A program made the position numbers and the translations under genes. A stretch of 34,941 nt of DNA from an uncultured Bacilli bacterium (lineage in GTDB: Bacteria > Bacillota_I > Bacilli_A > RF39 > UBA660), in contig CALVQH010000008.1 of NCBI GenBank assembly GCA_944358115.1, positions 1-34,941 on the forward strand. Reading direction: 5' to 3'. The stretch's first letter is position 1. Every line of letters starts with the position of its first letter. Below the pieces are notes generated by a model. It saw nothing but the letters and a program-made list of their open reading frames with translations. It searched no databases and was not told where the DNA came from. Positions 14,966 to 22,001 of the stretch are shown here, piece by piece.

Positions 14966-15474
14966 ATGAAAAAAAGTTTATGGATCATATTTATAATAGT
15001 AGTAATAGCATTAATTACAGCAGGTCTTATTTATGCTCATATAATAGCGCAAGATAATTACAATCATAAAAAAGAAGAACCATTATTAAATGATATAAAT
15101 TTAGAAGAAATAACTGACGAAAATGGCTTAATCTTTAAAATCACAAGAAATGATGCTTATTCGGATTGCAATTTTGTTTTTCTAAAAGTATTAATGATGG
15201 AATCTACCAATTAACAACGACACAACTGACCCAAAACAGCAAAATCATTCATCCCATACTTGAATATGGAAAGCCAACCACAGGAACATATACATATGAT
15301 ATCAAAGAGATATTTCTCAATTTAAAAAAGGCAAATAAAAAATATTATATCATTACAACGGGAACCGGCGAAACTTATACGACCGATCAAGAAAATGAAA
15401 AATTAAATGAATTTTTAGAAGAAATTGATGTTAATTTAGATGCTTGCTTGCAAAAAAAAGCAAAAGAGGAATAG
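14966..15474 (+). pseudogene. Small membrane-anchored protein gene split by a frameshift in a T run
   Basis: The first frame (14966-15214) encodes a membrane helix (SLWIIFIIVVIALITAGLIY, about 4-23) and an extracellular stretch up to SDCNFVF, then leaves frame. A second frame (from about 15166 to 15474) continues naturally: SKSINDGIYQLTTTQ to LDACLQKKAKEE. The break is at TTTTGTTTTTC (15172-15182); one more T in the five-T run, or a ribosomal -1 slip there, gives one ~169-residue protein. Two cysteines, one each side of the break, could pair. SD GGAG precedes the ATG by five bases. Last gene of the surface operon. Real mutation, phase-variable tract, programmed shift and read error are all open. 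Confidence 0.7.
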
Positions 15475-15511
15475 GAGGCGTAGGCAGATTATACGATAAT
15501 CTGCTTTAATA
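15473..15511 (+). promoter_or_regulatory. Ribosome binding site separated from its start codon by a perfect hairpin
   Basis: The SD AGGAGG (15473-15478) is 33 bases from the ATG at 15512. Between them lies a perfect inverted repeat, GCAGATTAT-ACG-ATAATCTGC (15484-15504). If folded, it leaves about 12 bases between SD and start. No in-frame start codon is closer: the frame is closed by TAA at 15497. Confidence 0.55.
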
Positions 15512-15877
15512 ATGAGGAACATAGAAGAAATGTTATATTCTTTATCGAAATCTAAATTTAGAAGTAGTTTTCATTTAAAAGAAAAAGAGAGAACTTACAT
15601 TAAAGAAAAAGGTTTAGATGTAATAAGAAAACACGCTTATGATTTATTAGAAAAAAGACTTGCTCCGGCTTGTATTCCTAATGACGGAAAACAAACACCT
15701 ATGAGAGGGCATCCTGTCTTTATTGCTCAGCATGCCACTGCTGCATGTTGTAGAAATTGTCTTGCCAAATGGTATCATATTCCCAAAGGAAGAGATTTAA
15801 CCAAAGCAGAATTAGATTACATTGTAGATGTAATTATGTCCTGGATTCAAAAAGAAATGGAAAATGGCAAAAAATAA
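15512..15877 (+). CDS. DUF4186 family protein
   Basis: 121 residues matching the DUF4186 family over its whole length: FRSSFHLKEKERTYIKEKGL, RLAPACIPNDGKQTPMRGHP, VFIAQHATAACCRNCLAKWY, and a C-terminal helix DYIVDVIMSWIQKEME. The conserved Cys and His residues (HATAACCRNCL) suggest metal binding or a redox site. The family has no established function to my knowledge. No membrane segment. The start is set by the SD-hairpin arrangement just upstream. It is 47 bases before an unrelated ABC exporter operon. Confidence 0.85.
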   Translation: MRNIEEMLYSLSKSKFRSSFHLKEKERTYIKEKGLDVIRKHAYDLLEKRLAPACIPNDGKQTPMRGHPVFIAQHATAACCRNCLAKWYHIPKGRDLTKAELDYIVDVIMSWIQKEMENGKK

Positions 15878-15924
15878 TAGTATTTATAAGTTTAATCCTG
15901 TATAATGTTAGTTGAGGTGCAAAA

Positions 15925-16683
15925 ATGTTAAAAGTAGAAAATATCAAGAAAAAATTTACTAAATTAACCAAAAAGAAAGAAAAAATTGAGTTTTATGCCA
16001 ATAATGGCATTAGTTTTGAAGCACATGATGGCGAAATCATTGGTATTTTAGGGCCCAATGGCGCTGGTAAAACAACTCTTTTGCGAATTATTGCTGGTAT
16101 ACTAGAACCCACAAGTGGCTCAGTTACTTTTGATAATTTAAACTATCATGATAATGAAACGGAGATTAAGAAAAATATTGCTTATTTATCTGGAAACACT
16201 AAAATCTATAACACCTTAAGTTGTTATGAATTGCTTCACATGTGTGCAGATATCTATGATGTAAATAAAAATGAAGCAGAAAACAGAATTAGAGAAATCA
16301 CCAAAATACTCAATATGGAATCTTTCCTTTACAATCGGATTGGTTCTTTATCAACAGGTCAAACCCAAAGAGTAAATATTGCTCGTTGTTTAATTCATAA
16401 TCCTAAATATTATATTTTAGATGAGGCAACAAGTGGCCTTGATATTATGTCTAGTGAGATAATCCTAAACTTTATTAAGGAGGAAAAGAAAAAAGGCAAG
16501 ACCATTTTATATTCTACACACTATATGGAAGAAGCCGAAAATATTTGTGATAGAGTAATCATGATCAATAAAGGGGTTATTATGGATGAAGGAACCCCAG
16601 AAAAAATCAAAAAAGATACAAATACAACCAACTTAAGAGATGCATTCTTTAAGTTAATAGAGGGAGATAGCAATGAAGAATAA
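15925..16683 (+). CDS. ABC-2 type exporter, ATP-binding subunit (NatA-like)
   Basis: 252 residues. Walker A GPNGAGKTT (43-51, Lys49), a Q-loop region, signature LSTGQTQRVNIARCL, Walker B YYILDEATSGLD and H-loop STHYMEEAENICDRV. This is the typical single-domain ATPase of ABC-2 exporters; NatA-like (sodium efflux) is the closest named type, but the cargo cannot be told. TATAAT at 15901-15906 is a plausible -10, and the SD GAGGTG (15914-15919) is five bases before ATG. It overlaps the permease gene by 11 bases. Confidence 0.88.
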   Translation: MLKVENIKKKFTKLTKKKEKIEFYANNGISFEAHDGEIIGILGPNGAGKTTLLRIIAGILEPTSGSVTFDNLNYHDNETEIKKNIAYLSGNTKIYNTLSCYELLHMCADIYDVNKNEAENRIREITKILNMESFLYNRIGSLSTGQTQRVNIARCLIHNPKYYILDEATSGLDIMSSEIILNFIKEEKKKGKTILYSTHYMEEAENICDRVIMINKGVIMDEGTPEKIKKDTNTTNLRDAFFKLIEGDSNEE

Positions 16684-17818
16684 TGTATGGAATATATTAA
16701 AAAAAGAATTAAGAGAAATGTTTCGTGATAAAAAGTCTCTTGCTATGATGCTTGTAATCCCGATATTTATTCCCTTACTCATCATTGGCATGTCAGCTTT
16801 ATTTGAAAGTGAAATGAGCATGCCAATCACGGATTATAACACCATTGGTTTTAATTATGAGTTAACTCAGGCAGAAGAAAGTATTATAAGTGAATTAGAT
16901 ATCAATCCGGTGATAGATACCGAAGCAAATCTAGAAGAAAAATTCCAAAATGGCGAAATTGATTTATATGTAACGAAAGAAGAAAATATCTACACCATAA
17001 ATGGAGATGATAGTGATACCAGTACTTATGCTTCTAATTTAGTCGAAAATTATTTTAATGCCTACAAAAATTATTTACAAACGGATTATCTTGCCAATCA
17101 TAATATTAATCCTGATGAAGTATTGAATATGATTGTATTAGAAGAAAATATCAAAACAGAAGACAATTTCTTTTCTAGCTATGTCATTAATTACGCCTTT
17201 TTATTCATCATTATGGCCATTACTGTATCAGCAACTTATCCAGCAACAGATGCAACGGCTGGTGAAAAAGAAAGAGGAACGCTAGAAACACTTCTTACTT
17301 TTCCAATTAAGAGTAGAGATATCATTATTGGTAAATTTTTAAGTGTAACGCTATCTTCTATTATTACAGGTATGTTAAGTTTACTCTTAGCAATTATTTC
17401 TCTAAAAATAGCAAATAACATGTTTACAATTTATGAAGGAGTAAATCTAATGTTACCATTATCAAGCCTTATTTTTGCAATTGTGGTTATTATTGCTTAT
17501 TCTTTCTTAATAAGTGGTTTATGTATTGCTATTGCCAGTAAATCAGCAACTTTTAAAGAAGCACAAAGTGCTTTAACTCCACTTACTTTTATTTCTTTCT
17601 TTCCTGGCATGATAGCTTTTATGATTGGTATTACCACAACTAACCTTTATGCGTGTATCCCATTTTTAAATTACACTTTAATCTTTACTGATATTACAAG
17701 TGGTAACATAAATTATATTCATATCTTCTTAATGCTTCTATCAACGATGATCATCATTGCCGTAATTTTAAAAATCATTATCAAACAATATAAAAGTGAA
17801 AGAGTGTTATTTGGTTAA
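16673..17818 (+). CDS. ABC-2 type exporter permease (NatB-like)
   Basis: 381 residues. An N-terminal elbow KELREMFRDKKSLAMML and first membrane helix (about 25-45) are followed by a large extracellular region (about 46-170), then five hydrophobic segments to the C-terminus. The cytoplasmic motif GEKERGTLETLLTFPI between helices is the ABC-2/NatB hallmark that couples to the ATPase. Partner of the preceding gene. Its stop (TAA) shares its last base with the ATG of the next gene. Confidence 0.86.
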   Translation: MKNNVWNILKKELREMFRDKKSLAMMLVIPIFIPLLIIGMSALFESEMSMPITDYNTIGFNYELTQAEESIISELDINPVIDTEANLEEKFQNGEIDLYVTKEENIYTINGDDSDTSTYASNLVENYFNAYKNYLQTDYLANHNINPDEVLNMIVLEENIKTEDNFFSSYVINYAFLFIIMAITVSATYPATDATAGEKERGTLETLLTFPIKSRDIIIGKFLSVTLSSIITGMLSLLLAIISLKIANNMFTIYEGVNLMLPLSSLIFAIVVIIAYSFLISGLCIAIASKSATFKEAQSALTPLTFISFFPGMIAFMIGITTTNLYACIPFLNYTLIFTDITSGNINYIHIFLMLLSTMIIIAVILKIIIKQYKSERVLFG

Positions 17819-18462
17819 TGGAAGAATTTCAAATAATGCTAAAGGAAGAACCGCTTACTGTTAAAATTATCCGGAAAAACAATAAAAATATTTATTTTCG
17901 CTTTGATGAATTAGGAAATTTAATTGTAACTGTTCCTATCCGGATCAGCATTAAAAAAATTAAAAAATTAATAGAAGAAAATGAAAAATCATTAGTAAAA
18001 TTAAGAAATCGTATGAAAAGAAAGCAAGATGAAGAAGGACAAATTAGACTATTAGGTCTAAAATATGATGTGAAACTAGATCCTAATAAGAAACAAATTG
18101 AGATGGATAATGGCATTATTTATTGTAATAGTGAGGCTGAATTAAAAAAATATATAGGAAATTTAACCAAAAAAGTATTTCAAGAAGAAATTGAAAAAGT
18201 ATTACAAATCATGCCTAATATTCCAAAATTTACTTTAAAAATCCGCAAAATGAAAACAAGATGGGGTGTATGTAATTATGTGAAAAAGACGGTTACTCTA
18301 AATTCAGAACTAATTAAATATGAAAGAAAGATTATTGATTATGTTATTATTCATGAATTTAGTCATTTTGCCCATCATAATCATAGTGCCGCCTTTTGGT
18401 CTTTAGTAGCAAAGTATGATCCTAATTATAAATTAGCCAGAAAGGAGTTAAGAGAAGAATGA
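17818..18462 (+). CDS. YgjP-like zinc metallopeptidase domain protein
   Basis: 214 residues. The C-terminal HEFSHFAHHNHSAAFW (from His179) gives an HExxH zinc site with a further His, and MKTRWGVCN upstream is also conserved; both mark the YgjP/DUF45 family. These proteins are predicted cytoplasmic metallopeptidases of unclear substrate. N-terminal half is beta-rich (VKIIRKNNKNIYFRFDELGN). It is within a fully overlapping gene run and shares 4 bases with the downstream methyltransferase gene. Confidence 0.85.
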   Translation: MEEFQIMLKEEPLTVKIIRKNNKNIYFRFDELGNLIVTVPIRISIKKIKKLIEENEKSLVKLRNRMKRKQDEEGQIRLLGLKYDVKLDPNKKQIEMDNGIIYCNSEAELKKYIGNLTKKVFQEEIEKVLQIMPNIPKFTLKIRKMKTRWGVCNYVKKTVTLNSELIKYERKIIDYVIIHEFSHFAHHNHSAAFWSLVAKYDPNYKLARKELREE

Positions 18463-19205
18463 AGATTGATTCTGTAAATAACAGCAAAGTAAAAGCATGG
18501 TCAAAACTAAAAGAAAAAAAATATCGTGATGAAGAGAAAAAATTTTTAATTGAGGGAGATCATCTAATGAATTCTGCTATGGTAAAAGGACTCGTCTTAG
18601 AAATTATTTCTCCAGATAATACTTTTGCCATACCTGGCATTCCTTTTTATGAGGTAACTCCTTTAATCATGAAAAAACTATCTAGTCAAGTGAGTAGTAC
18701 TAATGTAATCTGTGTTTGTAAAAAAATGCCGGAAAAAAAGATTACAGGAAATGTTTGCATGCTCGATCACATTCAAGACCCTGGCAATCTTGGGACAATC
18801 ATTAGAAGTGCAGTAGCTTTTAACATAAATACTTTAATACTTAGCAAGGATACTGTCGATTTATATAATGAAAAAGTAATTAGAGCTAGTGAAGGAATGC
18901 TATTCCATTTAAATATCATTCGTCGCGATTTAAAAGAAATACTACCTAGATTAAAAGAAAAAGAATATCAAATATATGGAACTGATGTTTTAAATGGCAC
19001 GAATCTAAAAGAAATTTCTTTTGCTAAGAAAAATGCTATTATAATTGGAAATGAAGGCAAAGGAATGCAAGAAGAATTAAAAGAATATTGTGATACTTTA
19101 ATTCATATTGATATTAACTGTGAAAGTCTAAATGCTGGGGTAGCGGCTAGTATTATCTTTTATGAGGTGAGTAAAAATGGAAACAATGAAATTGTCAAAA
19201 AATGA
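18459..19205 (+). CDS. SPOUT (TrmH/SpoU-type) RNA methyltransferase
   Basis: 248 residues. N-terminal RNA-binding domain (FLIEGDHLMNSAMVKGLV) and C-terminal trefoil-knot methyltransferase with the three SpoU motifs: DPGNLGTIIRSAVAF, IIIGNEGKGM and SLNAGVAASIIFYE. It transfers methyl from S-adenosylmethionine to a ribose 2'-OH in rRNA or tRNA; the exact site cannot be assigned. Its 3' end overlaps the next gene by 29 bases. The location before rimM-trmD fits an RNA-modification cluster. Confidence 0.88.
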   Translation: MKIDSVNNSKVKAWSKLKEKKYRDEEKKFLIEGDHLMNSAMVKGLVLEIISPDNTFAIPGIPFYEVTPLIMKKLSSQVSSTNVICVCKKMPEKKITGNVCMLDHIQDPGNLGTIIRSAVAFNINTLILSKDTVDLYNEKVIRASEGMLFHLNIIRRDLKEILPRLKEKEYQIYGTDVLNGTNLKEISFAKKNAIIIGNEGKGMQEELKEYCDTLIHIDINCESLNAGVAASIIFYEVSKNGNNEIVKK

Positions 19206-19515
19206 AGCAGATGCTTATGTTTTAAATATATTAAAAGCAAATATTGATTGTAGTGATGCACTTTCTATTATTACGAGTATAGATGGTAATAAAGTGTATT
19301 ATGAATTAGAAGATGAAATAGAATATCAAGAAATAAAACACAAACGACTTACACCACTAAGTTATTTAGAATATATCATGTTATTAAAACAAGCGCTAGC
19401 TGAAAAAGGCTATACCAATGCTTTTATAAAACCAATAGTAAGAAAAGAAATAATAAAATATGAAGTATCCTTCCACCTTTATGAAAAAAGGATAAGTAGG
19501 GGGTTAAGAAAATGA
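19177..19515 (+). CDS. Hypothetical protein between SpoU methyltransferase and rimM
   Basis: 112 residues, not recognised. The start is supported by SD GAGGTGAG (about 19164-19171) just upstream, within the previous gene, so the 29-base overlap is real rather than a miscalled start. The sequence looks like a small alpha/beta cytoplasmic domain: N-terminal helix SKNEADAYVLNILKAN, strands around NKVYYELEDEIEY, helix SYLEYIMLLKQALAEKGY. In many Bacillota this operon position holds the small KH-domain protein, but no GxxG motif is visible here. It overlaps rimM by 4 bases. Confidence 0.68.
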   Translation: METMKLSKNEADAYVLNILKANIDCSDALSIITSIDGNKVYYELEDEIEYQEIKHKRLTPLSYLEYIMLLKQALAEKGYTNAFIKPIVRKEIIKYEVSFHLYEKRISRGLRK

Positions 19516-20003
19516 ACTTAATACAGATTGGTAAAATTGTAAATACGCATGGAATTAAAGGAGAAGTTCGCCTACTAAGTAATTTTGCTGAAAAAGAGTT
19601 AATTTTTAAAAAAGGTTTTTCTGTTTATATTGGCGAAGAAAAGCAAAAAGAGATAATTGAAACATATCGCCATCACAAACAATTTGATATGCTTACCTTT
19701 AAAGGAATCAGTAATATTAATGAAGTTTTAAAATACAAAGGAAAAAAGATATATATTAATAAAGAGGATTTACATTTAAAAGAAAATGAATATTTATTAG
19801 AAGATTTAATAGGAATGAAAATCATTTGTAATAAAGAAGAGCTAGGAACTGTTAATGATATTTTAGAAACACCAGCCGGAAAATTATTATCGATAACATT
19901 TGCAAAAAATTATTATATCCCTTATAATAATGTTTATATAAAACAAGTGGATATCAAAAAAAAAGAAATACACGGCGAAAATATTAAGGATTTGATATTA
20001 TGA
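19512..20003 (+). CDS. rimM: 16S rRNA processing protein RimM
   Basis: 163 residues. N-terminal IGKIVNTHGIKGEVRLLSNF is the RimM signature, followed by the FKGISNINEVLKYKGKKIYI strand and the C-terminal PRC-barrel-like domain (NEYLLEDLIGMKIICNKEELG to YIPYNNVYIKQVDIKKKEI). RimM helps mature the 30S head by binding S19. It overlaps trmD by 4 bases, as in most bacteria. rpsP and rplS, the usual outer partners, are not present here. Confidence 0.9.
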   Translation: MNLIQIGKIVNTHGIKGEVRLLSNFAEKELIFKKGFSVYIGEEKQKEIIETYRHHKQFDMLTFKGISNINEVLKYKGKKIYINKEDLHLKENEYLLEDLIGMKIICNKEELGTVNDILETPAGKLLSITFAKNYYIPYNNVYIKQVDIKKKEIHGENIKDLIL

Positions 20004-20665
20004 GAATTGATATTTTAACATTATTTCCGAAAATGTTAGAAGGGTTTATAAATGAAAGTATTATCAAAAGAGCAAGAGAAAAAGGCTTAGTGGAAATTAA
20101 TTTGATTAATATTCGTGATTTTACTCTTCTAAAAAATGGCCAAGTAGACGATACTCCTTATGGAGGCGGAAGTGGTATGGTACTCATGTGTGAACCCGTA
20201 GTAAGAGCAATTGAATCGGTAAAAACACCAGAATCTAAAGTATATTTAATGTCTCCTCAAGGAAAAGTTCTAACCGATTCTCTGGCTGAATCTCTTTATC
20301 AAAGTACCAAACATCTCATATTCGTATGTGGTCATTATGAAGGCTTTGATGAGCGAATTAGAAATTTTGTAGATGGTGAAATCAGTATTGGCGATTATGT
20401 TTTAACAGGAGGAGAAATACCAGCCATGGCTATCACCGATTGTATTACGAGATTTATTCCTGGTGTGATAGAAGAAGAATCTTTCCAAAATGAATCATTT
20501 AAAAATAATTTACTAGATTATCCGGTATATACAAAGCCAAGAGAATTTAGAGGACTAAAAGTTCCTGAAGTACTACTAAATGGTGATCATAAAAAAATAG
20601 AGGAATACCGGAAGCAAGAACAACTTAGAATTACCAAAGAAAAAAGGCCAGATTTATTAAAGTAG
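20000..20665 (+). CDS. trmD: tRNA (guanine37-N1)-methyltransferase
   Basis: 221 residues, slightly shorter than the ~240 norm. The knot motifs are clear: MRIDILTLFPKMLEGF, DDTPYGGGSGMV, YLMSPQGKVL, FVCGHYEGFDERI and EISIGDYVLTGGE. TrmD methylates G37 next to the anticodon and prevents +1 frameshifting. It is the end of the coupled RNA-modification run with rimM. The next gene follows after 8 bases. Confidence 0.94.
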   Translation: MRIDILTLFPKMLEGFINESIIKRAREKGLVEINLINIRDFTLLKNGQVDDTPYGGGSGMVLMCEPVVRAIESVKTPESKVYLMSPQGKVLTDSLAESLYQSTKHLIFVCGHYEGFDERIRNFVDGEISIGDYVLTGGEIPAMAITDCITRFIPGVIEEESFQNESFKNNLLDYPVYTKPREFRGLKVPEVLLNGDHKKIEEYRKQEQLRITKEKRPDLLK

Positions 20666-20673
20666 GTGGGAAT

Positions 20674-21132
20674 ATGAAGAGTTTTACAATAAAAAAGATA
20701 GAAAAGCAATATGAACTAGAAAGTTTTAATTATCATATAACCGGTTTTCATTATCCTATTAAAAAAAATAAATCTGGTAGTTTAAAAGTAAAAGAAATCA
20801 TTATTGTGAACCCAGAAATTACTTCCAATTTAATTTGTTATCAATTTAATAAAAAATATCAAAAAATAGTCGACTATTTTTTTAGTAATAGTGATTTTGA
20901 TGATGACAGTACAGGCACTCATTTAATGCTAGCCCTAGATGAAGTCGCTCATCTTCGAACACTTATGATTAATAAATATAAATATTTTTTAAAAAAGCAA
21001 ACAGAAGAAGAATTATTAAAGAAATTAAAATTACTAGAAAATGAATTACGAATTAAATTAATTGATTTTAAACTCATAAAAGAACAAGCTTTAACTCATA
21101 ATAATATTGAAGAGAAAAGTAAAAGTAGATAA
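20674..21132 (+). CDS. Hypothetical protein downstream of trmD
   Basis: 152 residues, not recognised. N-terminal half beta-like (MKSFTIKKIEKQYELESF, VKEIIIVNPEITSNLICYQF); C-terminal half a long, charged, probably coiled-coil helix (KKQTEEELLKKLKLLENELR). DSTGTHLMLALDEVAHLRTL (about 76-95) is the most distinctive stretch. It occupies the place of rplS but has no resemblance to L19. SD GTGGG precedes the ATG. No terminator is seen between it and the tRNA promoter. Confidence 0.68.
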   Translation: MKSFTIKKIEKQYELESFNYHITGFHYPIKKNKSGSLKVKEIIIVNPEITSNLICYQFNKKYQKIVDYFFSNSDFDDDSTGTHLMLALDEVAHLRTLMINKYKYFLKKQTEEELLKKLKLLENELRIKLIDFKLIKEQALTHNNIEEKSKSR

Positions 21133-21138
21133 AAACTC

Positions 21139-21167
21139 TTGCAAAAGAATAAAAAATAAGTTATAAT
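21139..21167 (+). promoter_or_regulatory. Promoter of tRNA-Arg
   Basis: TTGCAA (21139-21144), 17-base spacer, TATAAT (21162-21167), 20 bases before the mature tRNA 5' end. Confidence 0.75.
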
Positions 21168-21187
21168 CATATACAGCTGGTAGTTAT

Positions 21188-21264
21188 GACTCCGTAGCTC
21201 AGCTGGATAGAGCAATCGCCTTCTAAGCGATCGGTCGGGCGTTCGAATCGCCCCGGAGTCACCA
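21188..21264 (+). tRNA. tRNA-Arg (anticodon UCU)
   Basis: A 77-base cloverleaf. Acceptor GACTCCG (21188-21194) pairs with CGGAGTC (21254-21260); D arm AGCTCAGCTGGATAGAGC; anticodon stem ATCGC/GCGAT with loop CTTCTAA and anticodon TCT (21222-21224); T arm GGGCG-TTCGAAT-CGCCC; discriminator A and encoded CCA (21262-21264). It reads AGA, a codon used very often in this window. Confidence 0.97.
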
Positions 21265-21275
21265 TTTTTGAAAAT

Positions 21276-21296
21276 AAAGTCCATTTGGACTTTTTT
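21276..21296 (+). terminator. Terminator of tRNA-Arg
   Basis: AAAGTCC (21276-21282) and GGACTTT (21287-21293), loop ATTT, followed by a T run to 21296. Confidence 0.82.
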
Positions 21297-21926
21297 CTTT
21301 TGCTTTTTAAATTCGTTAGGTATTTACTTTTACCTATTAAAGATGAAAATAAAAGAAACCATTACATCAATTTATGCATTAAAAATAATTTATCAAAAAG
21401 GGAACTTATTAACGAAATAAAATCAAATTCATATGAAAGATTAGTAAATAAACCTAAGAAAATTGAAATAGAATTGCCAAAAACATATTCTACTATTACC
21501 GATATGAAAAATCCAATCATTATTCCTATTAGTCATGAAGTTAAAAATGAACACGATTTAGAACTAAATATTTTAGCAAATTTAGATTATTTCTTTAAAC
21601 AGTTAGGGCAGGGTTTTGCCTATATTGCTTATCAATATAAGTTAGTCAAAGATAATCATAATTATTTTATTGATATTTTACTTTTTAATATTGAACTTAA
21701 TTGTTATGTCGTACTTGAATTGAAGCTACGAAGCTTAAGAAAAGAAGATAAAGCCCAAATGGAGTTTTATATGAAATTAGTCGATGAACAAGTAAGAAAA
21801 CCATTTCATAATAGAACGATTAGTATTATTCTTTCTAAAGAAAGTGAAGGGTTTATTGTTAATTTCATTAAAAGAGAAGATATAATCCCTTTAAATTATG
21901 AATTAAAAAGTGGCAGTTATAAATAA
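21285..21926 (+). pseudogene. 5'-truncated YhcG/DUF1016-type PD-(D/E)XK nuclease remnant
   Basis: The frame carries the second half of the YhcG/DUF1016 family: KRNHYINLCIKNNLSKREL, then the nuclease domain LGQGFAYIAYQYKL, FIDILLFN and YVVLELKLRSL with the PD-(D/E)XK-type Asp and Glu-x-Lys residues. The usual N-terminal DUF1016_N helical domain is missing. No credible start exists: the frame opens at TTG 21285 inside the tRNA terminator hairpin, the next in-frame ATG is about 70 codons in, and no SD is seen. Most likely a remnant whose 5' part was lost at the tRNA gene. YhcG-type proteins are linked to phage defence and DNA restriction (family knowledge). Confidence 0.68.
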
Positions 21927-22001
21927 AAAATATTTATATAAATGATTAGTACAACAAAAGCTAAAATTATAGTATAATAAGAAAAAGAAAGAAGTGTTAT
22001 C

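Noticed and set aside
21096-21284. Minus-strand open frame encoding a GDSGAIRTPDRSL-type peptide
   Set aside because: It is the well-known spurious translation antisense to a tRNA gene; the tRNA-Arg(UCU) on the plus strand explains it.
21188-22001. tRNA-Arg as the attachment site of an integrated element
   Set aside because: I looked for a repeat of the tRNA 3' end in the following sequence up to rarA and found none; no integrase gene is in the window. A past event remains possible (see the YhcG finding).
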